From contig JAGNEZ010000010.1 in NCBI GenBank assembly GCA_018003015.1, positions 62,001 to 126,000 of the forward strand: a stretch of DNA of 64,000 nt, in the 5' to 3' direction. This DNA is from Phycisphaerae bacterium. GTDB taxonomy: Bacteria > Planctomycetota > Phycisphaerae > UBA1845 > PWPN01. The translations under genes and the position numbers were made by a program. Under the pieces are notes generated by a model. It was not told the DNA's origin. It was given only the letters and a program-made list of their open reading frames with translations, and did not search any database. Of the stretch, positions 12,609 through 20,846 are shown piece by piece; positions within the stretch are counted from its first letter, which is position 1, and each line of letters begins with the position of its first letter.

Positions 12609-13949
12609 TCAGGGGATACGGTGGTGAAGGGCCTCGGTGAGTTGCAGCAGGCTGTGGTGGAGGTCGGCCTGTTGGGTCCGCTGTTCAGCAATGGTACGAG
12701 TGGCGTGCAAGACGGTGGTATGGTCGCGCCCTCCAAAGTAGCCGCCGATTTCCTCCAGGCTCATAGCGGTGAGCTCTCGGGCGAGGTACATGCAGATCTG
12801 TCGAGGGAACGCCAGAGATCGGTTGCGGCGTTTTCCCTGGAGGTCAGCGGCCCGGACGTTGAAGTGCTGGGTCACAACTTCCAAGATATCGGTAATCCCG
12901 ATCAAGCGGCGGGAAGTGGAGAGGTGGTCGCCAAGGGCCTTCTTGGCGATGTCGAGGTTGACGAGTCCGCCGTATTGCTGGCTGGTAGCGAGGACTTTCG
13001 TCAAGGCGCCCTCGAGTTCACGGGTGTTAGACTCTACGGTGGCGGCGATGAAGTGGATGACGTCTTCTGGGAGCTCGGCGCACCGAAGGGTGGCTTTCTT
13101 GTGGAGAATCGCCATGCGTGTCTCAAGGCAAGGAGGGTCGATCCTGACCACCAAGCCCCAGCTGAATCGGCTGACGAGGCGGTCTTCCAGGCCGTTAATA
13201 CCATTGGGAGCCTCGTCTGCGGAGAGGATGATCTGCTTCTGAGATTGGTAGAGAGTGTTGAAGGTGTGGAAAAACTCTTCCCGGCTGCGCTCGCGGGCTC
13301 CTAGAAACTGGATGTCATCGATGACTAGAGCGTCGACATGACGGTACCGATAGCGGAATTGATGGAGAGCGCCGCGTTCGATGGCTTCGACAAAGTGGTT
13401 GGTGAATGTTTCACAGGTCAGATAGAGGATGCGAGGTCCGTGGCCGTTGCCATTGGTGAACAGACGATGGCAGACCGCCTGGAGGAGGTGCGTCTTGCCA
13501 AGGCCCACGCTACCGTGGAGGAAGAGGGGGTTGTACACTCGTCCTGGGGCGTCCCCGACGGCGACGCTGGCCGCATGGGCGAGGCGGTTATTGGGCCCAA
13601 TCACGAAGTTGTCGAAGGTGTAGTCAGGGTTGAGAATGGGCTTGTCGCCCTCCTCCTCGAAGGACAGAGGGCGGTCGGGCGGTGTGGTCTCAGTAGGAGC
13701 CACGAACTCTACGGTGACCAAGCGGTTGAGCGTCGTCTGAGCAGCTTGGTTGAAGGCGACCTGGCACTGCTGGCGGAGATACTGCCGCTGGGTTTCGGTG
13801 GGTGTACGAACCCGCATGACCCCGAACTGGAGATCGGTCGGCTCAAGCGTGTTAAACCAGGGCCGGGCTAGTTCGGGACACTCGCTGCGCAGCGCGAGGA
13901 GAATGTCACTCCAGATACGTGGGCTGACGTTCCCCATAGCTTGATTCAA
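12609..13949 (-). CDS. dnaA: Chromosomal replication initiator DnaA
   Basis: 446 residues. Domain I lies at about 1-85; a short linker follows; the AAA+ domain starts near TFDNFVIG (111-118) with Walker A GSVGLGKT (146-153), Walker B LVIDDIQFL and a sensor region. The C-terminal helix-turn-helix domain IV has the box-binding signature GGRDHTTV. The longest frame begins with TTG at 13949 (MNQAMGN); the ATG at 13937 (MGNVSP) is an equally good start. It heads the replication row dnaA-dnaN-DUF721-gyrB. No recF is present between dnaN and gyrB. Confidence 0.97.
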   Translation of the reverse strand: MNQAMGNVSPRIWSDILLALRSECPELARPWFNTLEPTDLQFGVMRVRTPTETQRQYLRQQCQVAFNQAAQTTLNRLVTVEFVAPTETTPPDRPLSFEEEGDKPILNPDYTFDNFVIGPNNRLAHAASVAVGDAPGRVYNPLFLHGSVGLGKTHLLQAVCHRLFTNGNGHGPRILYLTCETFTNHFVEAIERGALHQFRYRYRHVDALVIDDIQFLGARERSREEFFHTFNTLYQSQKQIILSADEAPNGINGLEDRLVSRFSWGLVVRIDPPCLETRMAILHKKATLRCAELPEDVIHFIAATVESNTRELEGALTKVLATSQQYGGLVNLDIAKKALGDHLSTSRRLIGITDILEVVTQHFNVRAADLQGKRRNRSLAFPRQICMYLARELTAMSLEEIGGYFGGRDHTTVLHATRTIAEQRTQQADLHHSLLQLTEALHHRIP

Positions 13950-14008
13950 TAGCCCCGTCTACGATCTGAGCAGCGTCAACCGAGCCGGGCATGCCAATGA
14001 TCCTTAAG

Positions 14009-14038
14009 TGTATATAAGGTAAGTAGTTAAAGCTGCAA
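14009..14038 (-). promoter_or_regulatory. Possible dnaA promoter
   Basis: Read on the minus strand, TTGCAG (14033-14038) and TATACA (14009-14014) are separated by 18 bp in a locally AT-rich stretch about 60 bp upstream of dnaA. The -35 match is poor. Confidence 0.3.
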
Positions 14039-14140
14039 AGACTCGTGACAGCCACCGAGCGCGATTATACCGGTCCGATGCGAAAAAGCCAGCCACAAAA
14101 TATAGGGGGCGGAATGGGTGTGGCCTCCATATAAGGGATC

Positions 14141-14170
14141 TTCACGAATTAGCCGGTCGGACGGTATGAT
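14141..14170 (+). promoter_or_regulatory. Possible hemL promoter
   Basis: TTCACG (14141-14146), an 18-bp spacer and TATGAT (14165-14170). If real, transcription would start near 14177, which would leave almost no leader before the ATG at 14180 and would favour the ATG at 14219. Confidence 0.3.
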
Positions 14171-14179
14171 GTTGCCCAA

Positions 14180-15541
14180 ATGAAACCGAGGGAAGATTCA
14201 GTTGACGCTGGTTCGGGTATGGCTGGGAGCTTGAAGGGCTTGCGGCCTGAGGGAGGATCCACCTTCGCCTTCGCAGCGGCACAGAAGGTCCTGGCGGGTG
14301 GGGTCAACTCACCGGTTCGGGCATTCAAGGCGGTGGGGGGTGTTCCTCGCTTTATGAGTCGGGCGCAAGGGGCGGTTCTGGTCGACGTCGACGGGAACGA
14401 GTACGTTGACTATGTAGGTGGCTGGGGTCCAATGATCCTGGGTCACGTTGATGAGCGGGCCAAGGCCGCTGCGGGCAAAGCTCTCTGCAAGGGGTGGTGT
14501 TTTGGCACCCCCACGGCGCAGGAGACGGCCATTGCTGAGCGGGTCATTGCCGATATTCCGTCTATCGAGGTCATTCGGTTCGTGAACTCGGGTACCGAGG
14601 CGACGATGAGCGCCATTCGTCTGGCTCGGGGGTTTACGGGGCGGGATCTGATTGTGAAGTGTGATGGCTGTTACCACGGTCATGCCGATGGGCTGCTGGT
14701 GGAAGCGGGTTCGGGTGCGACGACCTTCGGCGCGCCTTCATCGGCGGGTGTCCCGGCGGCGATGGCGGCGGGCACGTTGCGGGTGCCCTACAACGATCTT
14801 GGTTCAGCCGGGGCGCTGTTTGCGGCCCACGGGCGGTCGATTGCGGCGTTTATCCTGGAGCCGATTGCGGGCAACATGGGCTGTGTTCCACCGGCCGAGG
14901 GTTACCTTGCGGGTCTGCGTTCGCTGTGTGACGAATACGGCGTTCTTCTGGTTTTTGATGAGGTCATCACTGGTTATCGGGTAGGGTTGGGGGGTGCTCA
15001 AGGGCGATACGGCGTGCGTCCGGACATCACCTGCCTTGGAAAGATCATCGGTGGCGGGCTACCGGTGGGGGCGTATGGGGCCCGGCGTGAGATCATGGAG
15101 TGGCTGAGCCCACTGGGCCCGGTCTACCAAGCTGGCACACTGGCTGGCAACCCGCTGGCGATGGCGGTGGGGCTGGCCACGCTGGAGGCGCTGCACGAGC
15201 CGGGGGTGTATGCCCGGCTCGAGAGTCTCTCCGCCCGTCTGGCGGATGGCCTTGGGGCGGCGGCCCGGGCTGCCGGCGTTCCCATCTGTCAGAACCGCGT
15301 GGGCAGCATGAGCACCGTGTTCTTTCAGGCGGGTCCGGTCACGAACTATGCGAGTGCAAAAAAGAGCGATGTCCGCGCTTACGGTCTTTTCTTCCAGGAG
15401 ATGCTCAATAGAGGTTTTTACCTCCCACCAGCCCAATTCGAGGCTGCGTTCGTATCCCTGACCCACACCGAGAGGCAGATTGACGAAACCCTCGCGGCGG
15501 CGGAAAGGGCGTTTGCCCGCGTCGCGGGTTGGGCGGCGTGA
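14180..15541 (+). CDS. hemL: Glutamate-1-semialdehyde 2,1-aminomutase
   Basis: This PLP enzyme converts glutamate-1-semialdehyde to 5-aminolevulinate, the C5-route precursor of haem and other tetrapyrroles. The 453 residues show the family N terminus KVLAGGVNSPVRAF, GTEATMSAIRLAR, the cofactor-binding LLVFDEVITGYR, and the Schiff-base lysine K288 in CLGKIIGGGLPVGAYG. The N terminus is about 20 residues longer than usual; an ATG at 14219 would remove 13 of them, and neither start has a clear ribosome site. The gene stands alone, divergent from dnaA and 75 bp before a histidine kinase. Confidence 0.96.
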   Translation: MKPREDSVDAGSGMAGSLKGLRPEGGSTFAFAAAQKVLAGGVNSPVRAFKAVGGVPRFMSRAQGAVLVDVDGNEYVDYVGGWGPMILGHVDERAKAAAGKALCKGWCFGTPTAQETAIAERVIADIPSIEVIRFVNSGTEATMSAIRLARGFTGRDLIVKCDGCYHGHADGLLVEAGSGATTFGAPSSAGVPAAMAAGTLRVPYNDLGSAGALFAAHGRSIAAFILEPIAGNMGCVPPAEGYLAGLRSLCDEYGVLLVFDEVITGYRVGLGGAQGRYGVRPDITCLGKIIGGGLPVGAYGARREIMEWLSPLGPVYQAGTLAGNPLAMAVGLATLEALHEPGVYARLESLSARLADGLGAAARAAGVPICQNRVGSMSTVFFQAGPVTNYASAKKSDVRAYGLFFQEMLNRGFYLPPAQFEAAFVSLTHTERQIDETLAAAERAFARVAGWAA

Positions 15542-15616
15542 AAACCCGGTTTTGAGCCGCCAGCGGGGCGTATGCTCACCTCGGCGGAGAACTGAAGTCA
15601 CAAGGAAGCCCTGGAT

Positions 15617-17635
15617 GTGAAGCGTAACCCGACGATCGCGGAACTGAAGGCTCGTGTTCAGGAGCTCCAGACCCGGCTGGCGGAGCAGGAACGAGTTGAA
15701 GCGACGCTGGCCGAGAGCCAGCGAGTGCTGTCGACCCTGATCAGCAATCTGCCGGGCATGGTCTATCGCTGCCGGAACGACCGCTTGCGGACGATGTTGT
15801 ACCTGAGCGAGCAGGTGTTGAAGCTGACTGGTTATCCGGCGGCGGATCTGGTCGGCAATGCCCGAATCAGCAGCGCGGACCTGATCCATCCCGAGGATCG
15901 GGAGCGGATCTGGGAAGTGGTCCAGGAAGCCGTGAAGGTGCGGAAGCCATTCCACACCACTTTTCGGATCACGGCGGCGAATGGGGAGGAGAAGTGGTTA
16001 TGGGACAATGGGCAGGGGGTGTACGCGCCGAGCGGGGAACTCATTGCCATCGAGGGGTACATCACGGACATCACTCGCCGGACGCGGACGGAGGAGCACA
16101 GTCGTCTGTTGTCTCTCGCGATTGAGCAGGTCGGTGAAGGGATTGCGATCGTTGACCTCAAGCGGCGGCTTCTCTTCGTGAACCAGGCGTTTGCGCTGGC
16201 CCACGGGTACACCCCGGAGGAAGTCGTCGGGGAGCAGATAGCGATCTTCCACACTCCGGAGCAGATGGATGCGGTGTTGGCCGCGAACGAGGAGGCGGAT
16301 CGTGCGGGCTCTTTCAGGGGTGAGATCTGGCACGCGCGGCGCGACGGCACCCCTTTTCCGGCGTACATGGAGGTGTGGTTTCTTCGGGACGAGCGCGGGC
16401 GGGCGATTGGCGTGATCGGGACGTTGCGGGATCTGACTGAACAGCGGCGAGCCGAGGAGGAGCGGGCCCGGCTGGAGAACCAGCTTTACCAGATTCAGAA
16501 GCTGAAGGCGATCGGTCAGCTGGCCGGGGGAGTAGCCCACGATTTCAATAATCTCCTGGCGGTGATCCTGGGCAATGCGTCGGTGGTGCAGAGAGAGTCG
16601 TCTCTGCCGCCGAAAGTCCGGGAGGCGATGCTTGATATCGTCGAAGCTGCCGAGCGGGGTTCATCGCTTACCCGGCATTTGCTGGCTTATGCCCGTGGTG
16701 GTTTGCAGAAGCCTGTGGCGACGGACCTGAACCGGCTGATTCGATCGATGGTCCCGATGCTGGAGCGGGCAGCGCCGTCCGGGATTGGATTCCGTCTTGA
16801 TCTGGCCGGCGACCTGCCCACGGTGGTGGCCGATCCGCCGCGCATCGAGCAGATCGTCATGAATCTCTGCCTGAACGCGGTCCAGGCCAGCCAGCCGCCG
16901 GCGAGGATCGCGATCGTGACCCGCGCGGTGGACCTGGACGAGGCCCAGGCCGGCGAGCTGAGGTTGACGGCCGGGCCGTACATCCTTTTTCAGGTGGTCG
17001 ACCAGGGATGCGGTATCGCGTTGGAGCTGCGCGAGCGGATCTTCGAACCGTTCTTCACCACCCGGGAGATGGGCCGGGGCATGGGGCTCTCGGTCGCGCA
17101 CGGCATTATCGAGAGCCACCGTGGCCACATCTCGGTAGAGACTGAGCTTGGCCGCGGCTCCACCTTCTCGGTGTGGCTGCCGGCCTCGAATGAGCCGGAG
17201 ACGGCCCTGCAGGCGTCGGCGGACCTGCCCCGGCGGGAACGGCCGCCACGGGGCTCGGAGACGATTCTGATCGTTGACGATGAGGCGCCGGTGGCTCGGA
17301 CCATCGAGCAGATGGCGTCATCGCTGGGATACTGCGCGGTCTCCCACGGCAACGCGGACGGGGCGCTGGCTTTTCTGCAACATAATGCCGAGGACGTTGA
17401 TCTGGTGCTCTGCGACGTGAGCATGCCGGAGCGCAACGGCTGGGAGATTGCGGCGTTCGTTGCCGAGCGCTGTCCGCACGTGGCCGTGGTGCTTACCACC
17501 GGTGATGAGCGCATCAGCGATACGGAAGGCCGTCCGGGAGTGGCGGGTTTTCTGCACAAGCCGTTCACGCTCATGTCGCTGGCCAGGGCGATTCGGGCGA
17601 TCCTGGACAGCAGGGGGCCGAGGGAGGGGGCGTGA
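15617..17635 (+). CDS. PAS hybrid histidine kinase with C-terminal receiver
   Basis: A 672-residue cytoplasmic hybrid kinase that starts at GTG 15617 behind AAGGAAG. An N-terminal coiled coil (about 1-40) is followed by two PAS/PAC units (about 35-155 and 165-280). HisKA has the acceptor H308 in [10 protein letters not shown], the HATPase has an N box (MNLCLNAVQ) and GRGMGLSVAHGI, and a receiver starts at about 546 with acceptor D600 in LCDVSMPE and K648 in LHKPF. No transmembrane segment is visible. It stands between hemL and the convergent glpP gene, without a separate response regulator, so its output partner is unknown. Confidence 0.93.
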   Translation: MKRNPTIAELKARVQELQTRLAEQERVEATLAESQRVLSTLISNLPGMVYRCRNDRLRTMLYLSEQVLKLTGYPAADLVGNARISSADLIHPEDRERIWEVVQEAVKVRKPFHTTFRITAANGEEKWLWDNGQGVYAPSGELIAIEGYITDITRRTRTEEHSRLLSLAIEQVGEGIAIVDLKRRLLFVNQAFALAHGYTPEEVVGEQIAIFHTPEQMDAVLAANEEADRAGSFRGEIWHARRDGTPFPAYMEVWFLRDERGRAIGVIGTLRDLTEQRRAEEERARLENQLYQIQKLKAIGQLAGGVAHDFNNLLAVILGNASVVQRESSLPPKVREAMLDIVEAAERGSSLTRHLLAYARGGLQKPVATDLNRLIRSMVPMLERAAPSGIGFRLDLAGDLPTVVADPPRIEQIVMNLCLNAVQASQPPARIAIVTRAVDLDEAQAGELRLTAGPYILFQVVDQGCGIALELRERIFEPFFTTREMGRGMGLSVAHGIIESHRGHISVETELGRGSTFSVWLPASNEPETALQASADLPRRERPPRGSETILIVDDEAPVARTIEQMASSLGYCAVSHGNADGALAFLQHNAEDVDLVLCDVSMPERNGWEIAAFVAERCPHVAVVLTTGDERISDTEGRPGVAGFLHKPFTLMSLARAIRAILDSRGPREGA

Positions 17636-17655
17636 TCGGGCGGAGGGGGCGCGGC

Positions 17656-18276
17656 TCACGGCGTGGTATTCAGGTTCCACAGCTGCTCGTTGCTCGTGCT
17701 GACGGCTCGGCAGCCGCTCGCCAGGATGCGTTGAGCCAGATCGGCGCTGCGGACCAGGCCGCCGGCGATGCGTGGAATGGGCAGGGCACTGAACTGGGCG
17801 GCGGTTTCGATGGCGGCCACGCCGGGTATCAGCTCGATCACGTCGGGGTGGGCCTGGTCGATGATGTGCAGGCCGCGGTCAACGGCCCGTCCGTCCTGAA
17901 GGAAAAGCCGGAGAATGGCCGCCAGGCCCATTCGCCGGGCGGCGGCGATGAGGTGGGAGCGGACGGTAATGATGCCGTCGATTCGCTTGTGGCCCACCAG
18001 GTAGCGCAGGCCAGGTTCATCGCTGGTCAGGCCGGCAAGAAGATCGATGTGCAGCATGAGGGGAATGTCGGTGAGGGGCGGGCGAGTGAGACCCTCGAGC
18101 ACGCCGGGCAGCGCCGCCAGCTCGCCGCCCTGCAGGAAAATGAGGCTGGCCTGGGCCAAGGAAGTGCAGTCCATCTGGCCGACGTCCCAGACCACTGGGA
18201 TGATCGGCTTTGCGAACCATCTCTCGATTGGCTGGTGGCGGCGGTCCTTCTTCATGGCGTGGTCCCAGGTTGACAT
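17656..18276 (-). CDS. glpP: Glycerol-3-phosphate responsive antiterminator GlpP
   Basis: GlpP-family proteins bind glycerol 3-phosphate and the leader RNA of glp genes, letting polymerase read through a leader terminator. The 206 residues match this family through most of their length: MLHIDLLAGL, a DGIITVRSHLIAAARR stretch, LRLFLQDGRAV, PDVIELIPG, IAGGLVRSADLAQ and the tail AVSTSNEQLWNL. The fold is a TIM-barrel-like phosphate binder. The start is ATG 18276 or ATG 18255. The gene is divergent from the glycerophosphate operon, whose leader carries a strong intrinsic terminator. This context strongly supports the assignment. Confidence 0.9.
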   Translation of the reverse strand: MSTWDHAMKKDRRHQPIERWFAKPIIPVVWDVGQMDCTSLAQASLIFLQGGELAALPGVLEGLTRPPLTDIPLMLHIDLLAGLTSDEPGLRYLVGHKRIDGIITVRSHLIAAARRMGLAAILRLFLQDGRAVDRGLHIIDQAHPDVIELIPGVAAIETAAQFSALPIPRIAGGLVRSADLAQRILASGCRAVSTSNEQLWNLNTTP

Positions 18277-18298
18277 TGATGGATCAGCGTGTTAGTGT
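18270..18298 (+). promoter_or_regulatory. Candidate promoter of the glycerophosphate operon
   Basis: A perfect -35 TTGACA (18270-18275), a 17-bp spacer and TAGTGT (18293-18298) as a poor -10. It overlaps the glpP start codon on the other strand, so the two divergent units would share control sequence. It lies about 65 bp upstream of the leader terminator. Confidence 0.5.
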
Positions 18299-18361
18299 AT
18301 GAGTAGTGACAACTTGAAGCCAGTGTCTATCGCCTGGTGGGCCAGAGAATAAAGAGAAAGG

Positions 18362-18391
18362 CCCTCGCGACGCGATCGCGAGGGTTTTTTT
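18362..18391 (+). terminator. Leader terminator ahead of the glycerophosphate operon
   Basis: CCCTCGCGA (18362-18370) pairs perfectly with TCGCGAGGG (18376-18384) around a 5-nt loop and is followed at once by seven T residues (18385-18391). That is a textbook intrinsic terminator on the plus strand only. No plus-strand gene ends nearby (the last ends at 17635, beyond glpP), and the next start codon is about 115 bp downstream, so it is placed to attenuate the operon. GlpP would be the antiterminator. Upstream, GGGCC (18339-18343) can pair with GGCCC (18360-18364), which would take the base of the terminator stem and may be part of an alternative structure. Confidence 0.85.
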
Positions 18392-18507
18392 GCGCGCGCC
18401 GGATCGAGAACGGCGACGGTGTTCAGGTGTCGAGCGGCCGTCGCAGGTGGCGTGTTCGGTTTTGGGTTGTTGCCCTGGCGGGTGGGCAGACGGGGCGGGG
18501 TGAGGTC

Positions 18508-19440
18508 ATGGTACACATGAGGTGTGAAACCGGGATTCGGTTGATGGGAGCCCTGGGTATGGCTCTGCTGGCGGCCGTTGTGATCGGGTGCGGACGGCAT
18601 CCGTCGGGTGTTGGCGATTCCGGGTTCGCTTTGATCATTCAAGCCCATCGCGGGGCGGGCAACCTCGCCCCTGAGAATACGCTTCCGACGTTCGAGCTGG
18701 CCTGGGGGATTGGCACGGTTCCGGAGGCCGACATTCGCGTCACTCGGGATGGCGTGCCGGTGGCGTTTCACGACACCCACTTTGGTCGGCTGGTGAAGGG
18801 CGCTTCGCCGGTCCTGCAGAAGAAGGGGGTGGCGGACCTGACCTGGCAGGAGTTGTCCGCCCTGGATGTAGGAGCGTGGAGGGGGGACGAGTTTGTTGGG
18901 CAGCGTGTTCCGCGGATGGCGGACGTCTTTGCCGCCATGCGCGGGCGGCCTTCGCGGTCGTTGTACATGGACATCAAGAAGGTGCCGCTGGACCAACTGG
19001 TTGCCCTGGCTCGGGAGTACGGTGTCGAGGGCCAGCTCATTCAGGCCTCGACCAAGTACGACGAGGTGCGCGCGTGGAAGTCCCTTTCGCCGACCTCTCG
19101 AACATTGCTGTGGATGGGGGGTACGGAGGCGAGTCTCGGCAAACGATTGGAGGAGTTGCGGGCGGTCGATTTCGCGTACGTGGATCAGCTGCAGATCCAT
19201 GTGAAGGTCGGCGACCTGAAGGCGGAGGATCCATTCGTACCTTCGTCGGCGTTTCTGCAGTCGGTAGGCCAGGAGTTGGCGGCACGGAAGATCCTCTTTC
19301 AGACGCTGCCATCCGGCAGCAGCGATCCGATGGCCTTTCATCGGCTGATGGATCTCGGGGTGAACTCCTTCGCGACGGACGATCCGAAGATCGCCGTTGA
19401 GGCGGTGAAGGCGTATCTTCGGGCACGGGGCCGGGAGTGA
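18508..19440 (+). CDS. Secreted glycerophosphodiester phosphodiesterase (lipoprotein)
   Basis: The enzyme hydrolyses glycerophosphodiesters to glycerol phosphate and an alcohol. Catalytic family motifs are all present: QAHRGAGNLAPENT, EADIRVTRDG, PVAFHDTHFGR and the late segment FATDDP. From ATG 18508 (or 18517) the N terminus is a lipoprotein signal with lipobox VVIGC, so the mature enzyme should be membrane-anchored outside the cytoplasm. The frame is open back to 18337, but that region contains the leader terminator and codes for implausible protein. The start is preceded by GGGGTGAGG. First gene of the operon; its stop overlaps a GTG of the next frame. Confidence 0.9.
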   Translation: MVHMRCETGIRLMGALGMALLAAVVIGCGRHPSGVGDSGFALIIQAHRGAGNLAPENTLPTFELAWGIGTVPEADIRVTRDGVPVAFHDTHFGRLVKGASPVLQKKGVADLTWQELSALDVGAWRGDEFVGQRVPRMADVFAAMRGRPSRSLYMDIKKVPLDQLVALAREYGVEGQLIQASTKYDEVRAWKSLSPTSRTLLWMGGTEASLGKRLEELRAVDFAYVDQLQIHVKVGDLKAEDPFVPSSAFLQSVGQELAARKILFQTLPSGSSDPMAFHRLMDLGVNSFATDDPKIAVEAVKAYLRARGRE

Positions 19441-19460
19441 AGGGGTTTGGCGGCACGGCC

Positions 19461-20846
19461 ATGGACATGAGGCTCATTCAACAGCGGATTGCAGCGGCCT
19501 TGGCGATGGCCACGGACACGCGGGATCTCCGGCTGGGCGATGGTGTGGTGCGGGAGGCCGCGGAGGTCTTTGGCCGGTGTTTTGATGAGGACCGGGCCCT
19601 GCTGGTCGCCGACGCGAACACGTTCCAGGCGGCCGGTGGGGCGGTGGCGGGCGTGCTGCGCGGGGCGGGCATCGAATTGCCGGAAGCCCTGGTATTCGAC
19701 GAGCCTTCGCTGCACGCCGACTACGAGCACGTGGAGTTGGTGAAGCGGGCGATCGAGACGCGCGGGGGCGTTCCCGTGGCGGTGGGCTCGGGCACGATCA
19801 ACGATCTGAGCAAGCTGGCCGCTCACGAATGTGGACGGCCTTACATGGTCGTGGCTACGGCCGCATCGATGGACGGTTACACGGCGTACGGGGCGTCGGT
19901 GGTCCGGGATGGCTCCAAGCAGACGTTTTTCTGCCCGGCGCCGCGGGCGGTGATCGCCGACCTGGAAGTGATCTGCGCGGCCCCGGGCGAGCTGAACGCG
20001 GCCGGCTACGCGGATCTGCTGGCCAAGACCACGGCCGGGGCGGACTGGCTGCTGGCGGACGCTCTGGATATCGAGCCCATCGATGCCCGGGCGTGGGATC
20101 TGGTGCACAGGCGTCTTCATGACTGGACGGGCAATCCGGAGTGTGTGCGTCGCGGCGACCGGGACACGATCGTGGGGCTGGTGGAGGGCCTCATGATGAC
20201 CGGCTTCGCGATGCAGTGGTGCAAGTCGAGCCGGCCAGCCTCCGGCGCCGAACACCAGTTCAGCCACTTGTGGGACATGCAGGGCCACACCTATCGGGGG
20301 GGGACACCCCTGCACGGCCACAAGGTCGGGATCGGCACCTTGGCGGTGACGCTGCTGTATGAACGGCTGATGGCTGAGCCGCTGGCAGGGATCGGTGGGG
20401 GTTCGGTCGGCTGGCCCGATCTGGAGGAGCTCAGGCGGCTGGTCGAGTTGACCCATGAGAAGGCCGATTTGCGGGCCGTGGCGTGGCGCGAGAGCCAGGC
20501 CAAGCACATGGATCGGGAGACCTGGCAGCTCCTGCTCGAGCGGATACGGACGGCTTGGCCGGCGCTGCAGCATCAGCTTCACGAACAACTCGTCCCGGCT
20601 GACGAAGTCGGGGACATGCTCCGCGCGGCCGGAGCGCCCAACCATCCGGCGGACATCGGCATCGATTCCACTCGTCTCCGGCGCAGCTACATTGAGGCCC
20701 AGCAGATCCGGCGTCGGTTTACGGTGCTGGATGTGGCCGTACTGACCGGATGCCTGGTTCGCTGCCTGGATGCCATTCCTCTGGTGGGTGAGGGGGCGGC
20801 GGCGGTGGTGGGATCGGACGAATGCCGAACGCGAGGGGGGCACTGA
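19461..20846 (+). CDS. sn-Glycerol-1-phosphate dehydrogenase family protein (EgsA/AraM)
   Basis: A member of the iron-containing alcohol dehydrogenase-like family that interconverts DHAP and sn-glycerol 1-phosphate with NAD(P)H. This is the enantiomer used in archaeal lipids and, in some Firmicutes, made by AraM. Seen here: nucleotide-binding GSGTINDLSKLAA, PYMVVATAASMDGY, metal-site candidates in AGYADLLAK, SGAEHQFSHLWDM and HGHKVGIG. It is 461 residues from ATG 19461; a GTG at 19437 overlapping the previous stop is also possible. It sits between a glycerophosphodiesterase and a GlpT-like transporter, so it likely acts on imported glycerol phosphate. The distinction from glycerol dehydrogenases rests on these motifs and context. 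Confidence 0.88.
   Translation: MDMRLIQQRIAAALAMATDTRDLRLGDGVVREAAEVFGRCFDEDRALLVADANTFQAAGGAVAGVLRGAGIELPEALVFDEPSLHADYEHVELVKRAIETRGGVPVAVGSGTINDLSKLAAHECGRPYMVVATAASMDGYTAYGASVVRDGSKQTFFCPAPRAVIADLEVICAAPGELNAAGYADLLAKTTAGADWLLADALDIEPIDARAWDLVHRRLHDWTGNPECVRRGDRDTIVGLVEGLMMTGFAMQWCKSSRPASGAEHQFSHLWDMQGHTYRGGTPLHGHKVGIGTLAVTLLYERLMAEPLAGIGGGSVGWPDLEELRRLVELTHEKADLRAVAWRESQAKHMDRETWQLLLERIRTAWPALQHQLHEQLVPADEVGDMLRAAGAPNHPADIGIDSTRLRRSYIEAQQIRRRFTVLDVAVLTGCLVRCLDAIPLVGEGAAAVVGSDECRTRGGH

Noticed and set aside
13950-14179. oriC upstream of dnaA
   Set aside because: The region is AT-rich but I found no DnaA box close to consensus there; boxes lie on the dnaN side.
18337-18507. 57-codon N-terminal extension of the glycerophosphodiesterase
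   Set aside because: It would translate the leader terminator; the lipoprotein signal begins at 18508/18517.
19338-20843. 500-codon minus-strand frame opposite the glycerol-1-phosphate dehydrogenase
   Set aside because: The plus-strand gene has enzyme motifs and operon context; the antisense frame is Arg/Pro/His-rich with no similarity pattern.
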